A DNA stretch of 64,000 nucleotides, from assembly GCA_026413225.1 (NCBI GenBank), contig CM048552.1:142861053-142925052 (forward strand), written 5' to 3'. The number at the start of each line of letters is the position of its first letter. The first letter of the stretch is position 1. The notes under the pieces were generated by a model. It worked only from the letters and a program-made list of their open reading frames with translations, ran no database searches and had not been told where the DNA came from. Source of the DNA: Otis tarda. Taxonomy: Eukaryota; Chordata; Aves; Otidiformes; Otididae. The translations under genes and the position numbers were made by a program. Positions 37,430 to 48,369 of the stretch are shown here, in pieces.

Positions 37430-37730
37430 GAAACACAGGGCTCATTTAGGCAGCAATTAAAGGACCTTATAGACTGAGGGAGAATGAAATGATAAATGCA
37501 AAGAGGCTTATTTAATGGGGATATTAAGTAAACTGCTGGTAAAAATGCCCATTTATCATCCACTGATTCCTAATTGGTTTCCTGTTCCTGCCTGCATGTG
37601 GCATTTTCAGAAGGAATTACCTTCCTTTAGTGCGACTGTTGCAAATGCAATAAATCAAGCCCATAGATTTCGAGCTAATTTAGATGGAGACTAAATTGGA
37701 GCCAAAGCATGCAAGAGTGCTTGCAATTAA
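37430..37730. promoter_or_regulatory. Putative conserved non-coding element
   Basis: Non-repetitive AT-rich sequence with homeodomain and POU-like words: ggcagcaattaaagg, tgcaaatgcaataaatcaag, cgagctaatttagatgg, cttgcaattaatgttcatt. No coding potential and no repeat similarity. The call is inference from texture. Confidence 0.35.
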
Positions 37731-39179
37731 TGTTCATTACAACTTTTAGCTTCAAAAACAGGAAGGATCATTTTAATGCACCATTCCCAAGCAAGGACAC
37801 TGTTTCAGGACTTGGCCACCCTTTGCACGCTCAACAAAAGTCACTAGCAACTAGCCTTCCTAAAAACTTCCTAGGAACCCAGGCTGAGGTCTAGCAACCC
37901 TTTAAACACCTGTACTTCAAGAAAATTCCCTGCCCTTTGTTGTCATTACATGCCTTATCCGTCTATAAAGGCCCACTTACGCAAAAATACCTTACATTCA
38001 CCATATCGTTATTGATCTCGGCCACCTGATTCCAGCAACACAAGCTTTATTTCCACCAGGTAGTGTGAGAAGGTAAAAATTTTCTATCTGGAAAATCAAT
38101 AAAGCGAACTGCAGTTCCCAAGCAGCAACTTCAGTAGATGGTTTACGGTCTTTCAGCATATTCCTTTTCCAAGGGTTCAGCTTTGCAGAAGAGAAGAAAA
38201 AAAAACTTGCTAACATGGGAATTTCTTTGTTTTGCCATTCTCACAAGGTGCTTCAGCGATTGAGTCTGTGTCTCATTTGATGCCATTTTTTTTGTTTGAT
38301 CAGCAAGCTAATTTTCAAAACACACGCAGTGACCCAGTCTTTCTGCATTTTTTGGCATTTGCTCCACTTAAGTGTAGCCCTGACACGCAGCACCGTGAGC
38401 ATAAACAAAACTTGGTTAGCTGTTGTGAGTTCCAAACAAAGCAAAAAGAACAAAAAAAAATCTTCCACTTCCTGAATCCACTGAAGTTCATGGCACTCAT
38501 TTACATTCAGTGGAAAGAAAACTAGGTTTACTGGGTCTTAATCCCCCCCAAATTTTTTCTCTATATGATAAGATTCGCTTTGTTTCTCTTATCCACTAAA
38601 AGAAAGGATTGTTTGTTTGTTTATTTTACTTACAAAAATACGATTGACACAACCAGAGTACCTTATGGCAACCAAGAGAAATAGATTTAGAAATACTCTT
38701 TATCCTTGGTGTCACAGATGACAATCTATCTTTCATTTAGACTTGAACCCAGCTACAGTGAGGTTTGTTGTTCTCTCTTCTGCTTGGTCATTTACCCTTT
38801 AATTCCTTGTTTTCCTTTTGGATCACCACTCACTGAATTAGCATTCAGAATTTACATCCTTCAGAACTGGCATGTTTGTTGCAAATGATCAGTTTTGAGT
38901 GCAATAGGTTGAAACCCAAGTGGGTGATGAAGAAATCCATTAACTTACTAACACACAAGTCTTCTGTCTTCCTCTGTAATGTACCCATGAAAGGTTAAAG
39001 GCAGTACCCTGGGGAAGATGAGGGTTACACTTATTCTCCTCCCCCAACCATATGTAGATAAATATTAATTGGAAAAAAAAAAACAAACCAAAACTGACAT
39101 GGAAATACAAATGTTGGTATTAATGCCCATACCAAGAGCCCATGCTCTGGAGGAAATGGGCTGGCAATCTGAAGATCCA
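37731..39179. other. Non-coding stretch, no gene or named repeat seen
   Basis: The frame at 38,232-38,525 (+) and its - strand shadows (38,253-38,500) have no family resemblance. Confidence 0.45.
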
Positions 39180-39300
39180 ATTTCATTTTTCCAGACTCTG
39201 CTACAAACTTACTGTTTCACCGTATGCAGAACACTTCATTTTTCCATGCCTCATCTTCTCCCTCACAAATGTTTGACTGCATTCTACAGATGGGAATTAC
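39180..39300 (+). mobile_element. Probable MIR-like SINE remnant
   Basis: agactctgctacaaacttac, then gaacacttcatttttccatg, cctcatcttctccctcac and tctacagatgggaattac loosely follow the MIR order of ctctgccac, cttaacctct, gcctcagtttcctcatc and tgtaaaatgggga. It is more diverged than the copies at 28,555 and 33,016. Confidence 0.4.
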
Positions 39301-40257
39301 CATATACAAGCACTAACTATTTTCACTTGTTTAATTTTAAGCAGCTTCAGGATATTTACTCTGAATGCCAGGAGCACAAAGAAACATTGAGGCAGGCCTG
39401 GGAATGCTCTGCCATCATGGAAAGCAAGGAGTAAATGTTCCTGAAGTGAAACAGGCTGTCTAGCTCTCGCCCCAGCCACACTTCTGTTTCAACGCTTGCT
39501 GCACACAGAACTGAAACGATGTACGTAGTATTAAAGAAAAGTGTGGGTTATACAGAGAGGGAGAGCCCTTAAATTTGCCATTCTCCCTAATGATTCCCAT
39601 TTGTTTGATATTTGATTAAGCCAGCTGAGGTTCCAGGCAAAGGAAGTTAACTTTTAATTTACACAACACTTCAAACAATAGAAAGTTACAGTTTTAGAAG
39701 TCCTTATTTCCTTTTTTCCCCATCTTTTTACATTACTGTAATACCTTTATACAGCAGGGCCTGCTCCCATCTCGACTGTCTCTTTTCCCTGCTCCCAGCC
39801 TACCCTCTACTCTCAGATGTTGACATCTGCCATTTGTGGGGATTTGGCCCAACCTTCACCAAAGCAAAAACAGACCCTCTGTGAGCCCAGGACACCTCAA
39901 GGGATGAAATGACGTGTGAGCAATGTCCCACTTAAGATGTCCCAAGCAATGTCTCACTCAGGTGTTGATGACTGGGCCACAACCAGCCAGATTTGCCTGC
40001 CTGCTGTGAGCTCTCCTATCTTTCAGCCAGCCGGAAAGATGAAACTAATTCCTTTCCAATTTTTTCCCCTAATCATTAAAAGGCCAGAAGCAGATTTTTC
40101 CCAGCAGAGCATATAGAACTGTTGGGGACTGCTGCACTGAGGTATAACACTTCAAAAGGCAGGGACTACAGATCTTGTACTACAGTCCTCTCAATTCCAA
40201 ATAACTGACCAGAGCTTGAGTTCACATTAACAGGTTTTATACTGCGTTAATGCCACC
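39301..40257. other. Non-coding stretch, no gene or named repeat seen
   Basis: No domain, splice pair or named repeat was recognised. Confidence 0.45.
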
Positions 40258-40320
40258 GACTGTAGTGGAGCTACTGATGTTTTTTTTACCAAGGCGAGTA
40301 ACATCAGAATCAGGCCCTGA
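40258..40320 (+). repeat. Dispersed short repeat, copy C
   Basis: gactgtagtggagctactg, a T-rich core, then gagtaacatcagaatcag and gccctga. It shares TGGA.[TC]TACT and ATCAGAATCAG, at matching spacing, with the reverse complement of the segment at 40,871-40,930. The two copies are only about 600 bp apart, in opposite orientation. Confidence 0.6.
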
Positions 40321-40567
40321 ACCTCGTGATTGGTAGGCTCTCTTACCTTTCCAGCTCAACAATGTTTTTGAAATCCTTCTCAATTTACAACTCTCAAGGC
40401 CTCACAGTCTTCATAAAGGAAGATGTTTGGGTTTTCTTTAAACCAGATGCAGCTTGTCTGCCAAGCATTTAGTCCAATTAAGTCCCAATTTTATATTATT
40501 TTTCAGCCACATGTTACAACAAACAACAGAGTAGAAACCTACATATGGTTTCTGATATTGGAATAAT

Positions 40568-40597
40568 GAAATTCAAAGAAAGAAAGAATTGAATTTC
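40568..40597. other. Perfect 9-bp inverted repeat, 12-nt loop
   Basis: gaaattcaa and ttgaatttc flank a GAAA-rich spacer. Such short AT-rich inverted repeats are common by chance. Confidence 0.8.
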
Positions 40598-40870
40598 CTG
40601 TGGTTCCTTTTAAAAATATAAAATGTGTAATATTTTAATGGACTAAAATCAGTACACATGGAATATTACTTGGTCCCAATTGAATACAGGGTTGAACATT
40701 AATGGAAAAGTCCTGCTGATGTAAACGAAGAGGCAGAACACTGTACTAAATAATTGGGAATTTATTACTCAACCAAAACCATGCACAGAGTTGGTACAAG
40801 TCAAATCCACTGGCAGAAGGGGAAAGCATGTTCGTGTTAAAAGCAGCTGCCTGTAGCCAGTGATGGTGGA

Positions 40871-40930
40871 GTGAGCTGATTCTGATCTCACACGCCTACA
40901 AATAAGGAGTAATTCCAGTGTTTCCACAGG
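40871..40930 (-). repeat. Dispersed short repeat, copy B
   Basis: On the - strand: cctgtggaaacactggaatt, actccttatttgtaggcg, tgtgagatcagaatcagctc. The order (CACTGGA.TTACTC, TTT-core, GTGAGATCAGAATCAG) matches copy C at 40,258 and agrees with copy A at 12,371. The shared core resembles a TTTACACCGGTGTAA palindrome. Confidence 0.6.
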
Positions 40931-41207
40931 GGCTGCAACAGCGCAAAACAGTTGTGGAAAAATCTTAATCAGCCCACGGTGTAATTGACTCCACCACGTC
41001 CTCATGAACTCATCAGGAAAACACATGTAATACTGCAATCAAACAGATATGGTCAAGTACATTTTGTTCTTTTTAAATGACATCCCTGTCCTGTAAACAG
41101 TCCATCTGCCCCACTATCAATTTGCTGTCTGCTTGTTTTGCTCTGCAATGCATGGATTTGATGAGGGAAGATTAACACTGGTTAATGCTCTGCAGGTCCT
41201 TGAACAC

Positions 41208-41240
41208 GAAGACCCAGTAGCATGTGTGCTACTGGTCTTT
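41208..41240. other. Strong hairpin, 13-bp stem with one bulge
   Basis: cagtagca/tgctactg pairs perfectly around a 4-nt loop (tgtg). After a one-base C bulge, aagac/gtctt extends the stem. It lies about 45 bp upstream of a tRNA-like SINE head. Confidence 0.8.
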
Positions 41241-41282
41241 CCCCTACACAGACTCCACAGAATCAATGACCACCCAGGGTGA

Positions 41283-41345
41283 GAGAGGTTTAGCTCAAGT
41301 CGTAGCCGCTCATGCTTTTGACATCGTGGGTTTAATCCACAATGT
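41283..41345 (+). mobile_element. tRNA-Lys-like head, SINE or tRNA pseudogene
   Basis: The sequence has an A-box-like tagctcaagtcgtag (41,291-41,305), a segment catgcttttga recalling the anticodon arm of tRNA-Lys(TTT), and a B-box-like gggtttaatcc (41,328-41,338). The B region can form a T-arm: gtgg, seven-base loop, ccac. The A-to-B spacing is about six bases shorter than in true tRNA-Lys, and no acceptor stem or D-stem of normal length forms. It is therefore a decayed tRNA-derived SINE head or tRNA pseudogene and not a working tRNA. The downstream tail family (gtgtcagtagcgatgcc) was not recognised. Confidence 0.5.
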
Positions 41346-41360
41346 GTCAGTAGCGATGCC

Positions 41361-44147
41361 AGTAATCGTATATGCACCATGGAAAGACTCACTTCAAGGG
41401 GGCAATGGCTAATACTCGCAGGGCACAGCCTTCAAACCTGGATGCCTTAGAGTAAGCCATAAAGACTAAAAGAGGTTCAGGTGCAAAGTATTTATTTCTT
41501 GTGGGGCTGAAAGAACTGCAGAACCCAAAGCCTCTCTTAATCATTTGCCATGACTTATGAAGAGAAAAAAAAAGTGAAGTAACATAGTGACCTGTGCAAC
41601 TCACCTCAAAACAGTCCCGTGTGAGGAATGTACCACTATTAACCTTCTCCTTGGCATATATTAATCCACAGCATTCTTCACTTCTGTAGGGTATCGGACA
41701 CAGGAGGAAAACAACTGCAGTAAGTAGAAAACAGCACAAAGTAAAAATACAATCTGAGTCTCCCAGACAATAGTAAAATGCAGTAATCCAGAGACCTGAA
41801 GTGACCATTTCAAAATTAACTGCAAGGATTTACAACTGAGAATTAATTTCATCTCTATTATGATGTCAGGTAAAATAATCGCAGTTATACACCAATTTAT
41901 ATGGAATCACAAAGGGAATCCTATTTCATTAAGTGAATTGAGCATTAATGTATCACCCTTTCCATTTTTATCTTCATTTCATAAAGTGCTTAACAGGAGG
42001 TCAAATTAAGAGACCAAATTAACATTTAAAAAAGTCATAGTGAATGCTATACTACAGTGATTCTAACCACACTATTCTTTATCATGATGGTATCAGGGCT
42101 ATTTTAGCCTTAATAATGGAAATTAATAACTGTTATTTCCACGGGGAACCATTTTTCCTGAACGTAAGTCATTCAGCAAAGTCAGGCAGAAGAAATAAAA
42201 GCATTACTCATTTCTTACAAAGGTGTAAGCAGAACAGGAAGAAAGCAAGCAGAAAGTGCTAAATCAGTTCCCCGTTCTCTCTGCATGAGCTGTACGAAGG
42301 AAGCCCTCACAAATCTCAACTCTTGTTTATGACTGAAACCAACAGAGTCCACCCTAAACCAGTAAATAGCATCAGCTATTTTGAAGGCTTTTCTTTAATT
42401 ACCGATTATTCAAAACAAGATGACGTGACCATCACCCACGTAAAAACACAAGCACACGCAAAGCCTTGTACACTGTTACCCACCAGAACAGTTCTCCAAA
42501 TGAAATTCCAGCCACAGTATATTGTTTGCTCTGCTTGTTTGCGTTTCTTTACACCACAGGCATTGTCCTGCTAACACAGTTTCCAAATGTGTTATTTGCT
42601 GTTGGTAATTCATATTATCCTCAACTAACATTAAAGGTTTATCACTTCAATGTTATTAGATCAGTTTTCTGAGGAATTTTTATTTTATTTGTGTAATGGT
42701 GTTTATATGTCAAATATGTGTCAAGTCTGAGGGCACTGAGAGTTTAATAGCTTGGAGTAACTAGTGAAGTCACATCTGGAAAACAGCATTTGTTGGAATC
42801 TGAATAATAAACTCATCTTACCATAATGCCAAACAGGAAAGATTTCTGTATAAAAATACATAACTTTGAGGAAATATTTTTTGTATTCCAATCTTCAGAA
42901 GCACCAGTGCCAGGATGTAGCCAGAGCATTCAATTTAATTAGTGCATGTATTCACATATGTTTTTTTTCCCCCTTTGCTCATAATGAGCTTTAATTTGGA
43001 ATGCTTTTATACACTAGCGAAAATAGATTTTCCACATCACATGGTTAGGAAAATGAGTAAGAAGAAAAGTACCAAATGCAAATTGAACCTGTCTTCTGCC
43101 AAGGACTTAGATGTGGCATCCTTCCCTCCCTTTTCCCACCAGTGAGCAATCCCCATCCTCCAAGTCTTTTCCTAAGGGTCGCTCTTTTTGTGCAAGCCAT
43201 TTCCCAAACTTCCTTTTCCAGCATTGGCTGGCTTCTCCACCACCCTCCTGCTCCCATATCCAAGTGTAGCTTTTCTGTTGGCTAGTGTTCTTCCTTCTTC
43301 ACATTTCTTCTCATTTTTTTGAGTGTTAGACTTCCTTTTAATGAGATTCACCTCCCTCCTTAGAGACTTTCCACACTATGAAAAGAACACAAACACAACT
43401 CTGACCTCTCTCTGCCAAACTCTCCTTCTTACTCTTCCTCTGTCTTTCAGCAAAGGGCATTCTGGGTCAATTGCCAGCATGGAAAAAGCTGGTTGATATC
43501 AGTGGTTGGTAGCTGTACTAAGAGAGGAAACATGACTGGGGATGCTAAAAGAAAGTCTTTCCTGGCCAATCAGGATCTGTCTCGTGGATATCGTGACTGA
43601 AAATGTACCTATGGGACAGTTTACAGAACTTCTGCAAGTTCAGGTTACGTTTGGCTAATCCTGAGGTTTCAAAAAATAGCTTGCCAGAAGATTTATATCT
43701 CATAAGTTTTATATCTCCATAGCCAAAATATTATTCCACTGCTAAGAATTATTGCTATTGTACTGCACAGGAATTCCAGGAAAGGAAATGGCCAAGTATG
43801 TCTGAAACGTCCTTCTTTTCTTATTCAGCATGGGATGGCTTTCCAAGTACCTTTCAATGTCTGTTTTTCACAGCTATTTTTAATATATGTAGTACTGTAG
43901 AGATGTTTAGGTAAGAAGTGCTAGGCTGGTCCAGCTGGCTGAATGGACAAAATCCCTAGAGGAAAAATTCGGTATGGTAATTGTTTTTATTGTTGTCACA
44001 AGTATTCCTCAGAGTGAATCAGTGTTAATCAATCTTTATCTAGCCAGTTTGTCTCACTGTGCATCAGGGAGGAACTGCAATGCACACCAGGCAAATATCT
44101 CACCAAGCTTGTGGGATTTGCCCTCTGAACGTGTTTCTCTCTCTCAG
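41361..44147. other. Non-coding stretch, no gene or named repeat seen
   Basis: The - strand frame at 41,389-41,808 (139 codons) begins near the tRNA-like element and has no recognisable domain. Frames over 42,044-43,285 on both strands are shadows or random. Confidence 0.45.
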
Positions 44148-44249
44148 ATGACTATGGAGAGAAGCTCAATGACTAGTATAGATTACCTGGACTTTCAAAT
44201 GCCTGAAGTGGAAGAAATTAACTATGTTCATGTTAGAGGCCATGAGTAA
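44148..44249 (+). other. Candidate terminal coding exon, 33 codons, unproven
   Basis: A very strong splice acceptor (gtgtttctctctctcag) ends exactly where an ATG-initiated frame of 33 codons begins, closing with TAA at 44,247-44,249. The peptide is acidic and not low-complexity (it includes MTSIDYLDFQMPEVEE). An AATAAA hexamer lies downstream at 44,505-44,510, as expected for a last exon. No family was recognised and no upstream exon could be paired with it. The frame also stays open upstream of the acceptor (from 43,974), which weakens the exon reading. Confidence 0.22.
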
Positions 44250-46245
44250 ATCAAATACCATTTTACATTGACATAAAACAGAAATACAGTTTCATGCCAG
44301 CCCGGTCAGTTCAACCCAGATAGACAGAAAGGAAGGGAGAAAATAATAAGATGCTACTAGTTGTACCTGGCACAGATAATCCAGGCATCTTCTGATCTTG
44401 CACAAAACAGATTCACAGATGTGTAGATAGAGAAAGGAAACAGGTATGTGTTGGTACTAGCTTACAGTGCATTTGAAAAGACAAAGCTTAGGGAAGGCGT
44501 GTTCAATAAAAGTCACATTCTTTCTCTCCCTCCCATTTGGCCAGTGAGTGACTGGGCTGGGATCACAGATGGGACAAGTTGAGGAAAGTCACTTCAACAG
44601 TTCAGGAATGCAGAAGGGAGCTTGGAAAATTATGTCCAATATTTTAGAACTTGCCAAGAGTCCAGTGTGGGGCAGGCAGATCACAGATCTAGCAGGCTGG
44701 CAAACAGAAACCTGCAAAGGGGTAGAGGGGTCGGAGATGCAGGGAAGCTGCTGAATGAGGCTGGTGTCTGATCATTTCCTCATAGCTCTATTGACCACAT
44801 GGAAAGTCAGGCCAGAAAACAAGCCAGAATGGCCACACTGGCCAGCCATCCTGATGCAGCCCTCCAACAGGTGGAGTGGATTATGGAAGGAAGAATGACC
44901 TGTTTTGTACAAGTTATTGCTGGATAGTTCCCAGATGTGTTAATAAAGTTGCAGGCTATTCAAACAGCATTTCTGGGTCTGTCCTGGCTCCCCCTCTACC
45001 GCTACCCTAATCTTGAAAAAACAAGACTGTTAGGTAAGCCAGTGACTGGCTTATTTAAGAAGTCTCACTTTGTCCTGTGAAATAGAGCAAATTTTGTTTG
45101 GAAAAAAAAAACATAAAATTTTGAGGAAAATCAGGAACTAATGAGATTAAGCTGACAGGCAAAAATGGACACTTGACACAGTTCCATATGCACTGGTTTC
45201 CAGAGCTCAGAAATCCAAAAGAAGGAATTGGCTTTTTTATGTAGGACCACAAATAGAAGTCCAAAAATAATTTTGTACAAAACTGGGGAAGCTTACATGG
45301 GTCTGATATAAAAATACATTTCTTTCATGTACCAATAAAATGGCAAGACAGCTTACTGAGCTGTAGCTTTCTGTTTTATCCAGCAAGCTTCCATTGTTTC
45401 CATCTTTGGGAATCTGTGACTGAGCTACAAGGAAAAAATGCATTTCCAGGTATGGTCCCTACCAGCTGTTCACTTCCCCTCTGCCAACTGAAATAAGGCT
45501 GCTAGTCCTGGCTTTTCAGCAAGCCCATGACCAGCAGAAGTTAGGAAAACTGGCTTAGTTAATGTTTTTCCTCAGCACTGAAAAGAGACATTCAGGCACA
45601 CAGAAAAATCTGCAGACATCATGAGATTAAGGTATTACTGATGATTTTGCTGTATTTTCTAAAACATTGCTTTTGTTTGAAAAACAGAGAAGTTTATAGC
45701 CCTTTTTAATGCCTTCACTATGTCAACCAACTGACTCTGTGGCCAAACAGACTGAAATAATAGCTTTATTCATTTAATAGGGTGTTAGCTTTGAAGTTTA
45801 ATTATCAGGGATAGGAACTCACCACATTCAGGGAAATGCAGACTGAAGTATGAAATCCAGTTGGCTGCAGATCATTTCTACTCAATGTCAGTGCAAGGAG
45901 GAATTTCGATTGCGTGCCTGCAGAAGTGAAATCAGATCTGTAGACTCTCCTTGTTGCCTCTTACAATTCCAACATCTGATCCAATCCGTACAACCTCTTG
46001 CTCATTTCCTTCCAAGTCCTGACAAATTCTACTCCTCTTTCCCCAAAGTAGCCCCTGGGAAAGATGAACTTGATTGGATTGGATTTTTCATTTCTACTAC
46101 TGTCTGTACTACCCTTTGGAGCATCCAGCGTTGCAGCTTTGGCACAGACATCAACAATCACATCAAAAATCCTGAGACTTTGGGAACCATCTCAACTGCC
46201 TGAGAACTCTCCCAGAAGACAGAAAGACCTTTCTCTCTTTTTCAG
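44250..46245. other. Non-coding stretch, no gene or named repeat seen
   Basis: AATAAA at 44,505-44,510 is discussed with the candidate exon at 44,148. Frames over 45,850-46,252 (+) are not recognisable as proteins. Confidence 0.45.
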
Positions 46246-46260
46246 CACATAGAGCTCCAT
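46246..46260 (+). other. Candidate 15-nt micro-exon
   Basis: Fifteen bases (cacatagagctccat) sit between a strong acceptor (ctttctctctttttcag) and a consensus donor (gtgagt). The length is a multiple of three, as in neuronal micro-exons, and no in-frame stop occurs in phase 0 (H-I-E-L-H). Chance juxtaposition of good splice signals is the main alternative. Confidence 0.15.
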
Positions 46261-47166
46261 GTGAGTAGGTCTAACACTCTCCTCCTAATGCAACACCACT
46301 TGTCACTTGCATTGCAGTGATGTAAATTGGGTTGATCAATCCAGCTGGCAGACCCAGCCCACACAGTCCATCCGTCCTGCTGCCTTTTTTCTCGTGGCCT
46401 CAAAGGAGATCAGAAACAGTTGTTAGGACAGCACAAAAGCCGTTTGGAAACCTCTTACACTTCCAGCACGTGGTTGAGTATTTGGAGCTATGAGAGGCCA
46501 CAGCCACAGGGGATGTGGAGATAGTCCCCAAGCTGGCATTCAGCCCCAGCCCAACTGAGAAAGTTGAGACACTGTGAATTTTAATGATCCCAGGGAGGTA
46601 AGGAAAGAACGACACAAGCCAGGTGTCTGCAGCAAGGCAGATCTGCTTGGGAAGAGACTTACTTCTCCGGACTGGGGCTCTGTGAACATTAAGCCTCAAG
46701 GTTTATAAACAGGATTCCAAACCTTCTCTGAAAATGTCACTGCACTTCATCCAAACAATCCAAATCTGGTGACAATCAAAGCAATGTTTTCCAAATTCAG
46801 AAATGACCCTTTCTGCCAGTGCCCATTTTTAGCTTATAAACCTAATCATCAGCCAGTTTTCCTAGAGCCTGGTTCTCAAGCAATGCTTAAAATGTTACGT
46901 TTGTTAGAGTACACAAAAATTTCCGTTTCGCTCGTCTCCAATACCTCAAATAAGACTAAGGACTTCATTTAAACATTCCAAAACTGAGATGTGCACCGTA
47001 AAAATCATTCACTCCTGTGCCAATAAAATCAATTAGGACTTCTCACACAAATTATTTGAAATCTCAAGGGGTTTTTTTAAAGTCATTCTATATAGCTGAA
47101 AAACCTCAATTATTTTGACTCAGCTATCAATTATATAATAGTAAGTATCTTATTGCATTATTTTAG

Positions 47167-47356
47167 GACACAGATGAACACGTAACAGTGGTAGGAAAAT
47201 ACAAGATCATCAAATTCAACAACTTCACAGTAACTCCAACCAAGAATTTTAAGACATTAATTGCAGAACTGATTGAACAAGAATATGCAATGAACTGCAC
47301 GTATGGCCTTCATGGAAAACAGCTCTGCAGCTTCTACCTCAGTATTAAAAGGCCAG
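47167..47356 (+). other. Exon-like open segment, unrecognised
   Basis: A 190-nt segment begins immediately after an acceptor-like ttgcattattttag, with an in-frame stop just upstream of the boundary, and ends at a donor-like cag/gtaga. The translation (63 codons, beginning DTDEHVTVVGKYKI) is not low-complexity but matches no family I know. Frames of this length are common in this AT-rich window, so chance is quite possible. Confidence 0.15.
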
Positions 47357-47889
47357 GTAGAAAAACAAACATTAAAAAAAAAATCTCACTTCTCACAGAT
47401 AAATCCCCTTAAGCTAAAAAAAGGCAAATAGGATGCAATAATTAGGATGAGTTATCCAATATGCAAATCAGATCCTGCTCGGGAACTGCTGAAAGTTATT
47501 CAGCAGGTTTATCCAGAGACAGTGGATTCCTTTTTTAAAAAAAAAAAACTGGGAAAAAAAAAGCACAATGGAATGAATAGGCCCTGCCCTTTCACAGAAC
47601 ATCTAGCTGACATGTAGCTTGCTAAAAAAATGTAAATGATTTAAAGAAAGGCTAAGCAGAAATGTACATCAAGTGCCATTATTTTATCACCCACTTTAAT
47701 CACAGGCTGCTGTTCAGAATGGCTTGGGATGTTGGTTGTTACAGAAGAGATTTCTGTACCATTATTAGTACCTCTGAACAAACGCGGTGAACGGGAAAAA
47801 AAAAAGACGGCAGAGGGGAGAGGGAGTGAGAGCGAGAAGGAAAATGTAGCAGCGGTTAAAGCATAGTTTAATAACTCCAATCTCAGTCA

Positions 47890-48245
47890 CTTTTTTCATA
47901 TGTATTGTATGTGCAAGTCCATAGTACAGCATAATGTGTCATAATTTGGCCTCCAATTCTGACAGCACTGCTTGACTTGGGCATTAAATCATTGCCCCGA
48001 GGAATTCACATTCTGGCAATTCCTGATGGTAGGACTGTCATCTCCTCCCACACATGACCTATCATTTTTGACATGATTGAATCAAAATTAGTCAGTACAT
48101 TTAGATGTAAATTAGAGACATCCAAGAATAATAATGAGCACAAAAATATAGCTCTGTGTAATTGACACGGCAACAGCTTAGTACAGTCTTCCACAGTGTC
48201 CTCGAAATTATTAATATCATGATAACAGAAGTACTGTATCAAAAA
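47890..48245. promoter_or_regulatory. Putative conserved non-coding element
   Basis: Non-repetitive sequence with many ATTA/TTAAT words (gggcattaaatcattgcc; caaaattagtcagtacattt; gaaattattaatatcatgat) and no coding potential. It is sharply bounded by an abrupt change to the G+C-rich block downstream. Confidence 0.33.
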
Positions 48246-48369
48246 AGTGAGAAAACTTTTCCTTTTTTTTTTTTTTAGAGGGGCATATTTACCTAACCCT
48301 CAAATCCTAAGGAAATCCATAAATGTTTGCTCATCTGACACTTGCATCATCCAGATAGTCCTAACCAGA

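Noticed and set aside
39069..39434. 121-codon frame, + strand
   Set aside because: Its middle part is a MIR-like SINE remnant, so the frame is fortuitous.
41389..41808. 139-codon frame, - strand
   Set aside because: Cys/Phe/Leu-rich random product with no domain or splice context.
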